A stretch of 64,000 bases of DNA from Dorea_A sp016295505 (GTDB taxonomy: Bacteria; Bacillota; Clostridia; Lachnospirales; Lachnospiraceae), in contig NZ_JBDOHS010000002.1 in assembly GCF_039832105.1 (NCBI RefSeq), positions 253,119-317,118 on the forward strand. The letters are read 5' to 3'. Position 1 is the stretch's first letter. The number at the start of each line of letters is the position of its first letter. This document shows, piece by piece, positions 53,510 through 62,601 of this stretch. A program made the translations under genes and the position numbers. The notes beneath the pieces are model-generated. The model did not search any database. It had not been told where the DNA came from and worked only from the letters and a program-made list of their open reading frames with translations.

Positions 53510-53668
53510 TTTTTTTCATCTTCCTTTATATTCCCACAGTGCAGAGCAGAAATCCATTTACATTTTCTCGCTTTAAAGTAATAAAAAAGTGGTGTAATTA
53601 CCGGAATCAGTGCTATAATGTGCTTTAGAAAAATCAGATTACAGACAGACATCGGGAGGAAAAGAACA

Positions 53669-54301
53669 TGATAGGACTTGGAACAATAATCAACACAGCG
53701 GCTGTCGTTGCAGGCGGTCTGCTCGGACTCTGCGTAAAAAAAGGAATGCCGGACCGTATGCAGGAAGGGAACCATGCTCCTTGTACTCTCGCTGGTTCTC
53801 GGTTCGTTTCTCGGAGAATGGATTGACATTGAGCAGAAGCTGGAACTTGCAGGCGAGAAGATCCGTACTGCAGTCAAAGCCAAAAATGATGGGAAATTTG
53901 TCGACGGATTCGTCAATGTATCTCTGATCATCTGCATTGGCGCAATGGCAATTGTGGGTTCCATTCAGGACGGTATCAGCGGCGATTATTCCATGCTGGC
54001 GGCAAAAGCAGTCCTTGATTTTGTAATCGTAATGATCTTTGCATCCACCTATGGGCTCGGTGCCGTATTTTCCGCAATACTGATATTTCTGTATCAGGGA
54101 AGCATCACTTTGTTTGCAGCTCTGTGTGGTTCTTTTGCCAGTGATGCCCTGATCAGTGATCTTTCTTATGTAGGTTCTGTTCTGATTTTCTGTGTGGGAA
54201 TCAACGTAGGATTCGGAAAACGTGTTCGTGTCGGAAATATGCTTCCGTCTCTGATCATTGTAATCCTCTACCATATCATGCAGGGACTGCATCTGTCATA
54301 A
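53669..54301 (+). pseudogene. DUF554 membrane protein, frameshifted by a deletion
   Basis: The ATG at 53669 (after GGGAGG) starts the DUF554 sequence IGLGTIINTAAVVAGGLLGL, but after PDRMQE the frame runs to a stop at about 53826. The rest of the protein (LLVLSLVLGSFLGEWIDIEQKLE to the C-terminus) continues in another frame from about 53771. Between them about 25-30 residues usual in DUF554 proteins are missing, so a deletion caused the shift. A 175-residue product from the internal ATG at 53774 is possible but would lack the first helices. Confidence 0.78.
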
Positions 54302-54321
54302 CCAGAAGCCCTTCTGCTCTT

Positions 54322-55074
54322 CTACTCTCCGGCTTTTGCGTCTTCCAGAAAATCTCTTCTGTATTGAGAAGGCGTACTGCCTTCTGCCTTTTTAAATGCC
54401 TTGGTAAACACCCGGTAATCTCCATATCCGGACTGTTCCGCAATCTCTGCCACTGACAGAGATGTTGCCAGCAGAAGTTTTTTCGCCTTTTCCATCCGGA
54501 TGTTCGTAAGATAAGCCAGAAATCCAACTCCGATCTCATTTTTAAACAGCTGACTGATATACTGTGGATTCATATGAAATTCTTCTGCCAGAACAGACAG
54601 ACTGATATCTTCCGAAAGATGTTTCTGCATGTATCTGGTGATACCTGTGATTACACGTTCTTCCTGCTCCACCGGTTCTTCCGCTGTCCGCTGCTCAAAC
54701 AGTGATATCTTAAGATTGTCAATACAGGTACCGAACTCTTCATAATTCACAGGCTTTAAGATATAATCTGTGATCTGAAGTCTTAGAGCCTGCTGGCAAT
54801 AGGAAAAATCATCATATCCGGACACGATCACATAAGCAATCTGCGGATGCTTGATACGACTGAGCTGAATAACCTTTAATCCACTCATGATCGGAATATT
54901 GATATCCATGATCACAATATCCGGATTCAGGGTATCAATCTGTGCCAGTGCTTCCATCCCGTCAGCCGCCTCGCCGACCACTTCACAGTCATGAGCTTCC
55001 CAGTCAAACAGCTTCTTAAATCCCTCTCGAATCATAATCTCATCATCAACTAATAACACTTTTAACTTTTTCAT
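54322..55074 (-). CDS. YesN-type response regulator
   Basis: A 250-residue regulator. Residues 1-120 are a receiver domain (KVLLVDDEIMIREGF; phosphoacceptor Asp57 in VIMDINIP; Lys in LKPVNYEE). The C-terminus is an AraC-type HTH pair (DISLSVLAEEFHMNPQYISQLFKNEIGVGFLAYLTNIRMEKAKKLL, VAEIAEQSGYGDYRVFTKAFKKAEGSTPSQYR). The start overlaps the kinase stop codon as ATGA after GGGAGG. Partner of the histidine kinase upstream. Targets are not evident. Confidence 0.93.
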   Translation of the reverse strand: MKKLKVLLVDDEIMIREGFKKLFDWEAHDCEVVGEAADGMEALAQIDTLNPDIVIMDINIPIMSGLKVIQLSRIKHPQIAYVIVSGYDDFSYCQQALRLQITDYILKPVNYEEFGTCIDNLKISLFEQRTAEEPVEQEERVITGITRYMQKHLSEDISLSVLAEEFHMNPQYISQLFKNEIGVGFLAYLTNIRMEKAKKLLLATSLSVAEIAEQSGYGDYRVFTKAFKKAEGSTPSQYRRDFLEDAKAGE

Positions 55075-56393
55075 TCTCTGACCTCCCAGGTGATTGGCAG
55101 CCTCATGTGTGCAGTGACTCCTCCATCTGTATTTTCTGTATACCACAGACCACAATCCTGCCCACACAGATATTTGATGCGTTTTTGTACATTTAAGATA
55201 CCGATGCTGTTTCCCTCCAGCTTTGGCGCCTGTCTGTCATATTGAAGTAGCATCCGGTCAATCTTTTCTTTTTTTCCTTCCGCGAATCCACTTCCGGTAT
55301 CCATAACCTGGATTTCCATGCGTTTCTCATTTTCCGGAAGTTTCTGTGCCACAATCCGTACCTTTCCCTGATATCCTTTATTCTTAAGTCCATGGAGAAG
55401 ACTGTTTTCTACAATTGGCTGTAAGATAAAGTTCGGCACTTTCACTCCGCCAAGATCCGGATCTATCTCATACTCACACTCAAGTTTCGGATAACGGTAA
55501 CACATCAGCTCCATATATGCTTCCAGTAATTCCAGTTCGTCATCCAGCTCCACCATCTGCCGGTCTACTTTTACACTGAGTCTGAAAAAATCCACCAGAC
55601 GCATCAGAAGATCAGCGACCTTCCTGTCCCCGTTCAGCTGTGCCTGGATCCGGATGGCATCCAGTGTATTATATAGGAAATGAGGATTCACCTGACTTTT
55701 CAGATATAACATGGACATCTTCTGCTCCGTCAGTTCCGCCCGCAGAATATCCGGATTCTCAAGCGTCAGATAAAATGCCAGGGTCATCAGCGTCATTCCC
55801 ATTCCACTGATCAGCCAGGTCGGATGGAACGCCTGCAACAGAGATACAAAGATCATGATCAGCAAAGCTACTCCAATCGCAAACTTTTTCTTTTGTTCGA
55901 TCTCTTTCCAGTTTACCAGCAGCATCCATGCACACAACAACAGATAAAATGCCGTGCTGACATAACATACTTCTGCATGAATTCCGTCCGAATAATTGCC
56001 CTGCGGCGTGACCGCATAATGGATCGGAAGAACAACCGTCGCTACTGCCGCCACCACCAGATAGATCTTTGCGGCCAGATTCAGCCAGCGAAACTTTCCG
56101 GTTCCTTCATCCACCAGAATTGCCATATAGTGGTAGAACAGATATACAATCAAAGACATGGATCCGATAAAGATCCGGTGCAGGATGTCATTGAGTAACC
56201 GGGGCACCGTATCCAGGTGATTTACGGTATATACGGTAGCCGCATCAAACACCAGATGAATAATCAGCGCAACCAGCAGAATTGAAAATGTTCTGTGAAG
56301 CGGGGTGTATTTCCGGCCCGCCGAAAAATATACATATGCCACAAAGACAAGAATCAGAATCAGTGCGATTTCCATTCGAAGCATTCTCGTCAC
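55071..56393 (-). CDS. Sensor histidine kinase (YesM/LytS type)
   Basis: A 440-residue membrane kinase. About seven helices fill residues 1-210, then the His-kinase core QVNPHFLYNTLDAIRIQAQ (phosphohistidine), the N-box QPIVENSLLHGLKNK and the G-box DTGSGFAEGKK. The multi-helix sensor without a large extracellular loop suggests a membrane or lipid-derived signal rather than a bulky sugar, although YesM kinases often respond to carbohydrate. It is cotranscribed with the response regulator. Confidence 0.92.
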   Translation of the reverse strand: MTRMLRMEIALILILVFVAYVYFSAGRKYTPLHRTFSILLVALIIHLVFDAATVYTVNHLDTVPRLLNDILHRIFIGSMSLIVYLFYHYMAILVDEGTGKFRWLNLAAKIYLVVAAVATVVLPIHYAVTPQGNYSDGIHAEVCYVSTAFYLLLCAWMLLVNWKEIEQKKKFAIGVALLIMIFVSLLQAFHPTWLISGMGMTLMTLAFYLTLENPDILRAELTEQKMSMLYLKSQVNPHFLYNTLDAIRIQAQLNGDRKVADLLMRLVDFFRLSVKVDRQMVELDDELELLEAYMELMCYRYPKLECEYEIDPDLGGVKVPNFILQPIVENSLLHGLKNKGYQGKVRIVAQKLPENEKRMEIQVMDTGSGFAEGKKEKIDRMLLQYDRQAPKLEGNSIGILNVQKRIKYLCGQDCGLWYTENTDGGVTAHMRLPITWEVRE

Positions 56394-56475
56394 CTCCTAC
56401 AGTCATTGTACCCGACAGGACGAAACAATGCCAGACAGATTATAGAGAAGTATGTGTTTATTTTTTAGAAAGCTT

Positions 56476-57687
56476 CTATTCTGATCCCGCGTAATATCGT
56501 TCCCACTCTTCTTCCGTCAGGCGTGGCTTATACCATTGAGGAGAAGCTGTCTCATCCTGACAGAGGACTTTATTCGACAGATACTGACAGCTTCCGTTGT
56601 CCAGCGGACGCACTACCAGTTCACTGACGATCACCTGATCCAGCATCCGGATCTCCCATACTCCTTCAATCGTCAGCTTCAAAGTACCGTCACCCTGCTC
56701 TTCACAATCCACCACTTCCGGATATGGCTCATAGGGCCACTCAAAATCATACCTGCCTCTCGGCCGGTAACGATAGGTCTGGCGATCCGGATCATATACC
56801 GTATTCTCCTCAATCGTAAGATCATCTACCGGAAGATACGTCTGTATCACTTCTTCAAATTCTTCTTTTGAGACTTCGTATTCCATGCCCTCTCCGTAGT
56901 CGTCATGTGGTGCATACCGGTTATATTTCATGTGGTACATCAATTCATACAGATCATAAAATTCCAGATTTGAATAGTCCTGTTCATTCCAGTCCATGAT
57001 CAACATGTTATTCTTTTCATACCCGATGGGCATGACATACCGCTGATTCAGTTCTCTGAACGTTTCTTCCATCGGACGAATCCGGAATCCCTTCTGTCCG
57101 GGAGCGCCATCAAATCCCAACGGCTGATACTCCTCGATAAAAAAATATCCTTTTTCCGTATATTTCCACGAATAAGCTTCATACGCTCGATATTGCTCAG
57201 ATTTCGGTTCATCCGCTTCCCATTCCAGTGTACTGATACTGACATTCATCTTTCCCCGGCATGTCTCAATATCATAACGAATCAGCTCTCCCTGATCCGA
57301 CACAGAAAAAATCGTAATCTCTGTGCTCTGCTTTTTCTGTGCTTTCTCACAGAACTCTTCCGCAAGCTCAGCATTTACCATATCAATCTGATTATTCACA
57401 TCCACTGCCACATATCCGGCACGCCCAAGATACGCTATGATTTCTTTCTGTAACTCCAAAGAATCCAGTGTTCCTTCCTGCTTCGCGCTTTCATACAGAT
57501 CTCTGTATCCTTCAGCCAGTGCTTCCGTTTCCTGATTGACCACCTGTTCCTGCGTCTGACTGCCCGTCTGTGCTTTTTCTGCTTCCGTTCTTCCCTGAGT
57601 TTTATTCCTCATGGTACATCCCATACATATCGTCATACATATCGTCATACATATGATAAGGATAAGTCCCGTATATCTGATCTTCAT
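56476..57687 (-). CDS. Lipoprotein of unknown function (DUF6070-like)
   Basis: A 403-residue lipoprotein. The signal region RYTGLILIICMTICMTICMGC contains a fourfold ICM/T repeat encoded by three 12-base repeats and ends in the lipobox cysteine. A Gln/Thr-rich linker follows, then an aromatic-rich body (QEIIAYLGRAGYVAVDVNNQIDMVNAELAEEF, YMPIGYEKNNMLIMDWNEQDY). I believe such proteins are annotated DUF6070 in Lachnospiraceae, but that name is from memory. Two BlaI-type dyads and a strong promoter precede it, so it should be induced by a BlaR/BlaI-like system. Confidence 0.7.
   Translation of the reverse strand: MKIRYTGLILIICMTICMTICMGCTMRNKTQGRTEAEKAQTGSQTQEQVVNQETEALAEGYRDLYESAKQEGTLDSLELQKEIIAYLGRAGYVAVDVNNQIDMVNAELAEEFCEKAQKKQSTEITIFSVSDQGELIRYDIETCRGKMNVSISTLEWEADEPKSEQYRAYEAYSWKYTEKGYFFIEEYQPLGFDGAPGQKGFRIRPMEETFRELNQRYVMPIGYEKNNMLIMDWNEQDYSNLEFYDLYELMYHMKYNRYAPHDDYGEGMEYEVSKEEFEEVIQTYLPVDDLTIEENTVYDPDRQTYRYRPRGRYDFEWPYEPYPEVVDCEEQGDGTLKLTIEGVWEIRMLDQVIVSELVVRPLDNGSCQYLSNKVLCQDETASPQWYKPRLTEEEWERYYAGSE
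57622..57657. repeat. 12-bp repeat inside the lipoprotein signal peptide
   Basis: Three copies of CATACATATCGT (the last ending GAT) code for repeated T-I-C-M residues of the signal peptide. Copy number change here would lengthen or shorten the hydrophobic core without a frameshift. Confidence 0.8.
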
Positions 57688-57705
57688 GCCTGCTCCTTTT
57701 TGTCT

Positions 57706-57739
57706 TACATTTGTAGTTTTTATTAATCTTACATCTGTA
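57706..57739. promoter_or_regulatory. Two BlaI/MecI-type operators
   Basis: TACATTTGTA (57706-57715) and TACATCTGTA (57730-57739) match the TACAnnTGTA dyad of BlaI/MecI repressors and lie 24 bases apart. The second overlaps the -10 box of the lipoprotein promoter. Confidence 0.65.
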
Positions 57740-57754
57740 AGATTTTGTTGTCAA
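57726..57754 (-). promoter_or_regulatory. Promoter of the lipoprotein gene
   Basis: TTGACA (57749-57754) and TAAGAT (57726-57731) on the minus strand, spacer 17 bases. Confidence 0.75.
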
Positions 57755-57768
57755 GCAGATTTCATGAC

Positions 57769-58620
57769 CTACTCAGCTTTCCGAAAAACCCAGAGATCCC
57801 TTGCCTGTCCCAGGACAAGATCCGGATCCCATACTTTTTCAGATTTTTTCCTGCTGTTGGGATCATTTACCTTCCACTTTCCGTCCTCCATCCCTGTCAG
57901 CACAATAAAATGCCCTTCTGTCGTAAAGTCTCCCGGCCCCATGATTGCAACGATCGGATTGCCCACATAGAGATTGTCCTCCACACGTTCTTTGTCAGGC
58001 GGAATCTCTGTCACATCCATCCCAAGTTCTAGGCCGCCCTGTGACATCAACGCCCAGTCACTGCCCACATCATCAACTGCATAACCGTGTTCTGTTGCAA
58101 AATCTGCCATCCATGCAGGATTTTTGGAAGTATCACCGGTTAGAAATATCGTTACCATTGACAGACAGGTCGGTCCGCAGCCGCTAAGTCCCATCGGAGC
58201 TCCGGCATATCCCTTATATCCCCAGCGCTGATCCCACTGCATCAGAAGCGGAACCTGGTCTGCGGATGCATATTCCTCCAGATGAATCTCCTGCACTGTA
58301 TCCTTATTCATCGGATACTCCAGAACATATTCTCTGGCTTCCTCATTCTTTTCATAAAGCTCGATCATATTCTCCGGATAATCGGATAACGTAAATCCAT
58401 GCTTTTTTGCATATCGTTCAATCTCATTTTTCCCTATGAAAGAATCTGAAAGAGCAGTCATACTGTAATCCCCAACGCCCAGATTGTTACCGATGATTCT
58501 GCTGCATCGATTCCAAAGAAAACCTCCTGCTGCCAGAACCACAACACTGATTAAGAACAGTTTCTGTATTCTCCTGACTCTTCTTTTATGCTTTTGCCTT
58601 GTGAGCCTGTTCTTTTTCAT
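57769..58620 (-). CDS. C39-family cysteine peptidase
   Basis: A 283-residue membrane-anchored or secreted peptidase. Residues about 20-34 form a helix (LFLISVVVLAAGGFLW) with a strongly basic N-terminus. The papain-like domain starts around 125 (PLLMQWDQRWGYKGY), with catalytic Cys148 in LSGCGPTC and His in GHFIVLTGM, then VNDPNSRKKSEKVW (Asn/Asp). Such C39_2 proteins face outward and process or degrade peptides or wall-associated proteins. It precedes the BlaI-operated lipoprotein gene on the same strand. Confidence 0.83.
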   Translation of the reverse strand: MKKNRLTRQKHKRRVRRIQKLFLISVVVLAAGGFLWNRCSRIIGNNLGVGDYSMTALSDSFIGKNEIERYAKKHGFTLSDYPENMIELYEKNEEAREYVLEYPMNKDTVQEIHLEEYASADQVPLLMQWDQRWGYKGYAGAPMGLSGCGPTCLSMVTIFLTGDTSKNPAWMADFATEHGYAVDDVGSDWALMSQGGLELGMDVTEIPPDKERVEDNLYVGNPIVAIMGPGDFTTEGHFIVLTGMEDGKWKVNDPNSRKKSEKVWDPDLVLGQARDLWVFRKAE

Positions 58621-58715
58621 GCTCTTTCACCTCCTGTACTTTACATGATAACAAAGTAAAGTTCAGGTTTTCTGGCGATTTCAGTAAGATATTCTTTCTT
58701 TTTCCTGTTGATATT

Positions 58716-60053
58716 TTAATTATTTCTTAATACTTTTCTCTGCATCCATATGTATACACAGATACAGATCACCACAGATACACAGGATCCTGTTGCCGTT
58801 GCAAGTCCCATCGGAAATAACGTGTCCGGGAAACGCTTTGATGCCAGATAGGCAAGTGGAATCCTCGCACATATGATGGACACCGAGTTATGCAGGAACG
58901 AAAATTGTGACAGTCCGTAAGCACAGAAATAACCACTAAAACAAAAATGAATTCCTGCCAGAATGCAGTCCCAGACATATCCATGCATATACTGGGTTCC
59001 AAGCCGGACAACTTCTGCATGTTCCGAAAACAATCCGATAAATGATTCTGCTGACAGCTGCATGACAAGCGCACAGACAATCCCGTAGGAAATGCAGACC
59101 ATAATAGCATAACGCAGTGTCTGCTTTGCCCGGTCATGTCTGCCTGCACCGATATTCTGAGCAGCAAGAGCGGAAACCGTAGACAACATGGAAGACGGAA
59201 CCAGAAACAAGAAGCCGATCATCTTCTCCACGATTCCTACCGCAGCAGCGTCATTTAGCCCACGTTGATTTACAATCACTGTAATTACAATAAAAGAAAT
59301 CTGAATAAATCCATCCTGAAGCGCCACCGGAAGTCCAACCTTCAACAATTCTTTCATAATCTTTTTCTGTGGTCGCAGGTGCTCACGGTTCAGGGTCAGT
59401 CCCGTCTTTCTTCGCATAATAACCAGAAGTGACACCACAACGCTGAGCGTCTGGGACACTGTGGTTCCAAGCGCAGCCCCCGCCGGACCAAGCTTCAGAG
59501 CACCAATAAACAGATAGTCAAGTCCGATGTTCGCCACACAGGCAACCGCCACAAAATACATCGGACTTCTGGAATCACCCATTCCACGAAAAACAGAACT
59601 GATGATATTGTAAGCTGTGATAAACGGGATCCCGATAAAACAGATGATAAGATAAGATATGGTTCCACCGACCGCCTCTTCCGGAGTGGACATCACTGCC
59701 ACGATGGGTTTCACAGCAAGCAGAAGCACAATCGTAACTCCTATCGATACTCCCAGGAACAGAATGATCGTATTTCCAATTGCTTCAGAAGCCTGCCTCA
59801 GCTTCCGCGCTCCGATCTCCTTGCCGATCATAACGGTCGAGCCCATGGCAAGTCCAACGATCATGACCGTCAGCATATGCATCACCTGGCTTCCGATCGA
59901 CACAGCTGTCGTACTGTCCACACCATTAAACTGTCCGATAATAAACAGATCCGCCATCCCATAAAGCGTCTGCAGAAAATATGATAATAAAAAAGGAAGT
60001 GAAAAAGAAAGCATCGTCTTAAATACACTTCCCGTTGTCAGATTCTTTTCCAT
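58716..60053 (-). CDS. MATE-family efflux transporter
   Basis: A 445-residue multidrug/cation antiporter with about 12 helices. The start KTMLSFSLPFLLSYFLQTLYGMADLFIIGQFNGVDSTTAVSIGSQ and the GIPFITAYNIISSVFRGMGDSRSPM block are typical MATE sequence. Drugs, dyes or metabolites are exported in exchange for Na+ or H+. Its promoter has the long-spacer geometry of MerR-regulated genes, fitting induction by a drug-sensing MerR protein. Confidence 0.9.
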   Translation of the reverse strand: MEKNLTTGSVFKTMLSFSLPFLLSYFLQTLYGMADLFIIGQFNGVDSTTAVSIGSQVMHMLTVMIVGLAMGSTVMIGKEIGARKLRQASEAIGNTIILFLGVSIGVTIVLLLAVKPIVAVMSTPEEAVGGTISYLIICFIGIPFITAYNIISSVFRGMGDSRSPMYFVAVACVANIGLDYLFIGALKLGPAGAALGTTVSQTLSVVVSLLVIMRRKTGLTLNREHLRPQKKIMKELLKVGLPVALQDGFIQISFIVITVIVNQRGLNDAAAVGIVEKMIGFLFLVPSSMLSTVSALAAQNIGAGRHDRAKQTLRYAIMVCISYGIVCALVMQLSAESFIGLFSEHAEVVRLGTQYMHGYVWDCILAGIHFCFSGYFCAYGLSQFSFLHNSVSIICARIPLAYLASKRFPDTLFPMGLATATGSCVSVVICICVYIWMQRKVLRNN

Positions 60054-60094
60054 AATAATTTCCTGATTCCTTTCTTTCGATATTTTACCAGAAA

Positions 60095-60125
60095 ATTATA
60101 GACTCTACAATAATTGTAGAGTCAA
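60095..60125 (-). promoter_or_regulatory. MerR-type promoter of the MATE gene
   Basis: On the minus strand TTGACT (60120-60125) and TATAAT (60095-60100) are separated by 19 bases, and a perfect dyad with 10-base arms (GACTCTACAA and its complement, 60101-60123) fills the spacer. This is the layout of MerR-family promoters, in which the activator bends an overlong spacer. Confidence 0.75.
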
Positions 60126-60142
60126 CATAATCTTTTTTCATC

Positions 60143-60760
60143 TTATCGGATAAAATTCGTCGGCTGCATCGGCTCCTTCTGCGGAATTCCATAGGCTTCC
60201 TTTCCAAGTGCGATACTCTTGATCAGAAATGACATGTTGCGCGTCAGAGTGCGCATGCTCTGCAGACCTTCCAGATCCTGCTCTGCCTCCCCAATCTCTC
60301 TGCCGTGAATACTGTTCCAGTATTGTCCGGAAGCAACCGGCATGCCGGAGATCGTAAAAAACTTGTTCAGTTCATCAAAGGTAGAGGATAGTCCTCCTCT
60401 TCTTGCAGCTACCACACTTGCGCCGACTTTCATAGTTTTATCAAAACGTGTACTGAAAAACAGCCGTGTCAGAAATGCCACAAGTGTTGCATTGGCCAAC
60501 GCGTAATAAACCGGGCTTCCTATTACAAGCCCGTCACACGCTTCGAACTTCGCCGCAAATGCATTTACCTCATCCTCGAATACACATTTCCCGGTCTTTG
60601 CGCAGGAACGACAGGCAATACAGCCTCTGATATTCTTATTGCCGATATGCACAATCTCCGTTTCAATTCCCTCTTCTGCAAATGTCTTCTCCATCTCATG
60701 CAGCGCAATGTATGTATTTCCATTCGCATGCGGGCTTCCGTTTAATAAAATAACCTTCAT
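60143..60760 (-). CDS. NADPH-dependent FMN reductase / flavodoxin-like protein
   Basis: A 205-residue flavoprotein. The FMN phosphate loop is LLNGSPHANGNTY near residue 4, with the GSPVYYALANATLVAFLTRLFF block. Four cysteines in CIACRSCAKTGKC resemble the iron-sulfur or zinc-like motif of iron-sulfur flavoproteins. It may reduce quinones, nitro compounds or iron. Upstream of the MATE gene on the same strand, but the MATE gene has its own promoter. Confidence 0.85.
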   Translation of the reverse strand: MKVILLNGSPHANGNTYIALHEMEKTFAEEGIETEIVHIGNKNIRGCIACRSCAKTGKCVFEDEVNAFAAKFEACDGLVIGSPVYYALANATLVAFLTRLFFSTRFDKTMKVGASVVAARRGGLSSTFDELNKFFTISGMPVASGQYWNSIHGREIGEAEQDLEGLQSMRTLTRNMSFLIKSIALGKEAYGIPQKEPMQPTNFIR

Positions 60761-60813
60761 TGTAAACTCCTTCTCTGTTCAAAGTTTCCATTCAGACTGT
60801 TCCATACCTCTAT

Positions 60814-61665
60814 TTAAGGTTTTATCGTATAATGGATATCACTTACGGTATACACCGTAATAAAAGCATTGGGATCTGTTTTCCTCAAAAACGACATTAA
60901 TTTCTGATATTCATTCTTATCTACAATTGTTATAAGTTCTGTGTGTTTTTCCATCTTATATGCCCCTGTCGTCTCATACAGAGATGCGCCGCTGTGAAGA
61001 TTCACGATGATAAACTCTCTGATTTCTTCCAGCTTTTCAGAAATAATACAGACACGTCTTTTGATGTTGTGACCGAAGATAAAATGATCCAGAATCATAC
61101 CGTTAAAGTACGTTCCCAGCAAACTCAGGACAACGATTTTTTTATCATAGAAAAATGCGGAAGAAAGTGCAACACAGGTTCCTGCGATCGTCATTGCACG
61201 TCCGATTTCAATATGAAGATACTGATTCATAATCTTTGCAATAATATCAATTCCCCCGGATGATGCATTGATATTAAACAGCATACTCAGCCCAAAACTT
61301 ACTACCAGAATATAGCAAAGTACATCCAGTTCCGGGCTTTCTGTAATGGAAGTATAATTAGGAAATAAATGCTCATACACTGCCAGATACCCGGATAACA
61401 ATACACTTCCGTATACGGTCTTAAATCCAAAATCCGAACCGCACAGGAAAAATCCCAGGATCAAAAGCACTACATTTAATATCAATGTAATCGTCGAAAT
61501 ATGCAGCGGAACAACGTTTGTAAGTACAATTGCAAGACCTGATATAGAACTTACCGCCGCATGACTGGGTGCCAGAAAGAAAAATACCGCTGCCGCAATG
61601 ATACAGTCTGCAATCGTAATAATAAAAAATTCTTTTGGTGAAATTAACTTTTTCAATTTTAACAT
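60814..61665 (-). CDS. YitT/DUF2179-family membrane protein
   Basis: A 283-residue protein with five or six helices (residues about 10-190) of the YitT/UPF0750 type and a C-terminal DUF2179 ligand domain (about 205-283: KRRVCIISEKLEEIREFIIVNLHSGASLYETTGAYKMEKHTELITIVDKNEYQKLMSFL). Transport or signalling role unknown. The ATG at 61665 follows GGGAGAAA; an earlier start at 61704 is less likely. Confidence 0.87.
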   Translation of the reverse strand: MLKLKKLISPKEFFIITIADCIIAAAVFFFLAPSHAAVSSISGLAIVLTNVVPLHISTITLILNVVLLILGFFLCGSDFGFKTVYGSVLLSGYLAVYEHLFPNYTSITESPELDVLCYILVVSFGLSMLFNINASSGGIDIIAKIMNQYLHIEIGRAMTIAGTCVALSSAFFYDKKIVVLSLLGTYFNGMILDHFIFGHNIKRRVCIISEKLEEIREFIIVNLHSGASLYETTGAYKMEKHTELITIVDKNEYQKLMSFLRKTDPNAFITVYTVSDIHYTIKP

Positions 61666-61806
61666 AATATTTCTCCCGAACCTGATGGTTCCTCCTTTTT
61701 CCATGATTTAATTATATTATACATGAAATACATAAAAATACTTCAAAAATATAATCAAAAAATATATGATTTTAAAAAAGGAATACGATTTCCTGTCTGA
61801 GGCTTT

Positions 61807-62601
61807 TTACAGTAAATAATGCTTGATCATAAGCATGATTGTTCTGGAATTCAAGGGAGTTTTTCTTGTTTCATACGTAAGAATTAAGTCCTCTCCCGGG
61901 AAAATTCCATTTTGCTCATAACCGGAAATTTTTCGAACTGTTTTTTCTGCATATGCAAAATCATCCATCATTCCCAGATGCTCCCATAGGATTTCCTTCC
62001 TCAGCCTTAAGTTCAAAATTGTAAAATCCGGGTAAATCCTGCCTGTTCCTCTCAGATATAAGGGATATTCATAACGATAAGGAATCCCTTCTCTGTATAA
62101 CATATCTGCGATGATAACCTCTGACTTTGAACGTACTCGTTCGCCTTTTGCAGTATAAAATTCCGGCATATTCTCATCAAATTCTTTTCCTTCATATTCT
62201 ACACATTCCCACTCCTGAAGATATTGCTGATCCGATTTCCCGACTGGCTTGATTAATTTCTGACGTTCTTTATGCAGACTTTCATATACATTCTCTACAT
62301 TAACCTGCGGATAATTATTGAAATACGTGTCAATTGCATCCACCTCTTTTTCAATCGCACGAAGCACTCTCTGATCATAATCTTTCTGCGCTAACTCCCT
62401 TGCAAGTTCAATCTCATTGCTGCGAATATACACACCGCTAAAATCTTTCGGATCATTTCTATGATAATACTGTGTCCTCTTTCCATGACTGCAGACACGC
62501 AGCGATCCTTCAGGGACTGTCCTGAGAGCCTCCACTTTTTCTTTTTTTAACTGAAGCAGAAAACTTTTTCGTGCCTCCAATAATTCTTTCACTTGTTCCA
62601 T
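61807..62601 (-). CDS. Putative PD-(D/E)XK nuclease-like protein
   Basis: A 264-residue protein without a firm family name. Residues about 150-240 show an order of motifs recalling PD-(D/E)XK nucleases: RSKSEVIIADMLYREGIPYRYEYPLYL, then RIYPDFTILNLRLRKEILWEHLGM (a D..ExW..E pattern rather than ExK). The N-terminal half is helical and charged. I cannot say whether it cuts nucleic acid. No signal peptide. It stands alone, next to a repeat field. Confidence 0.55.
   Translation of the reverse strand: MEQVKELLEARKSFLLQLKKEKVEALRTVPEGSLRVCSHGKRTQYYHRNDPKDFSGVYIRSNEIELARELAQKDYDQRVLRAIEKEVDAIDTYFNNYPQVNVENVYESLHKERQKLIKPVGKSDQQYLQEWECVEYEGKEFDENMPEFYTAKGERVRSKSEVIIADMLYREGIPYRYEYPLYLRGTGRIYPDFTILNLRLRKEILWEHLGMMDDFAYAEKTVRKISGYEQNGIFPGEDLILTYETRKTPLNSRTIMLMIKHYLL

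Noticed and set aside
53774..54301. Complete gene from the internal ATG
   Set aside because: The upstream ATG with a good ribosome site and DUF554 start shows that this is the 3' part of a broken gene.
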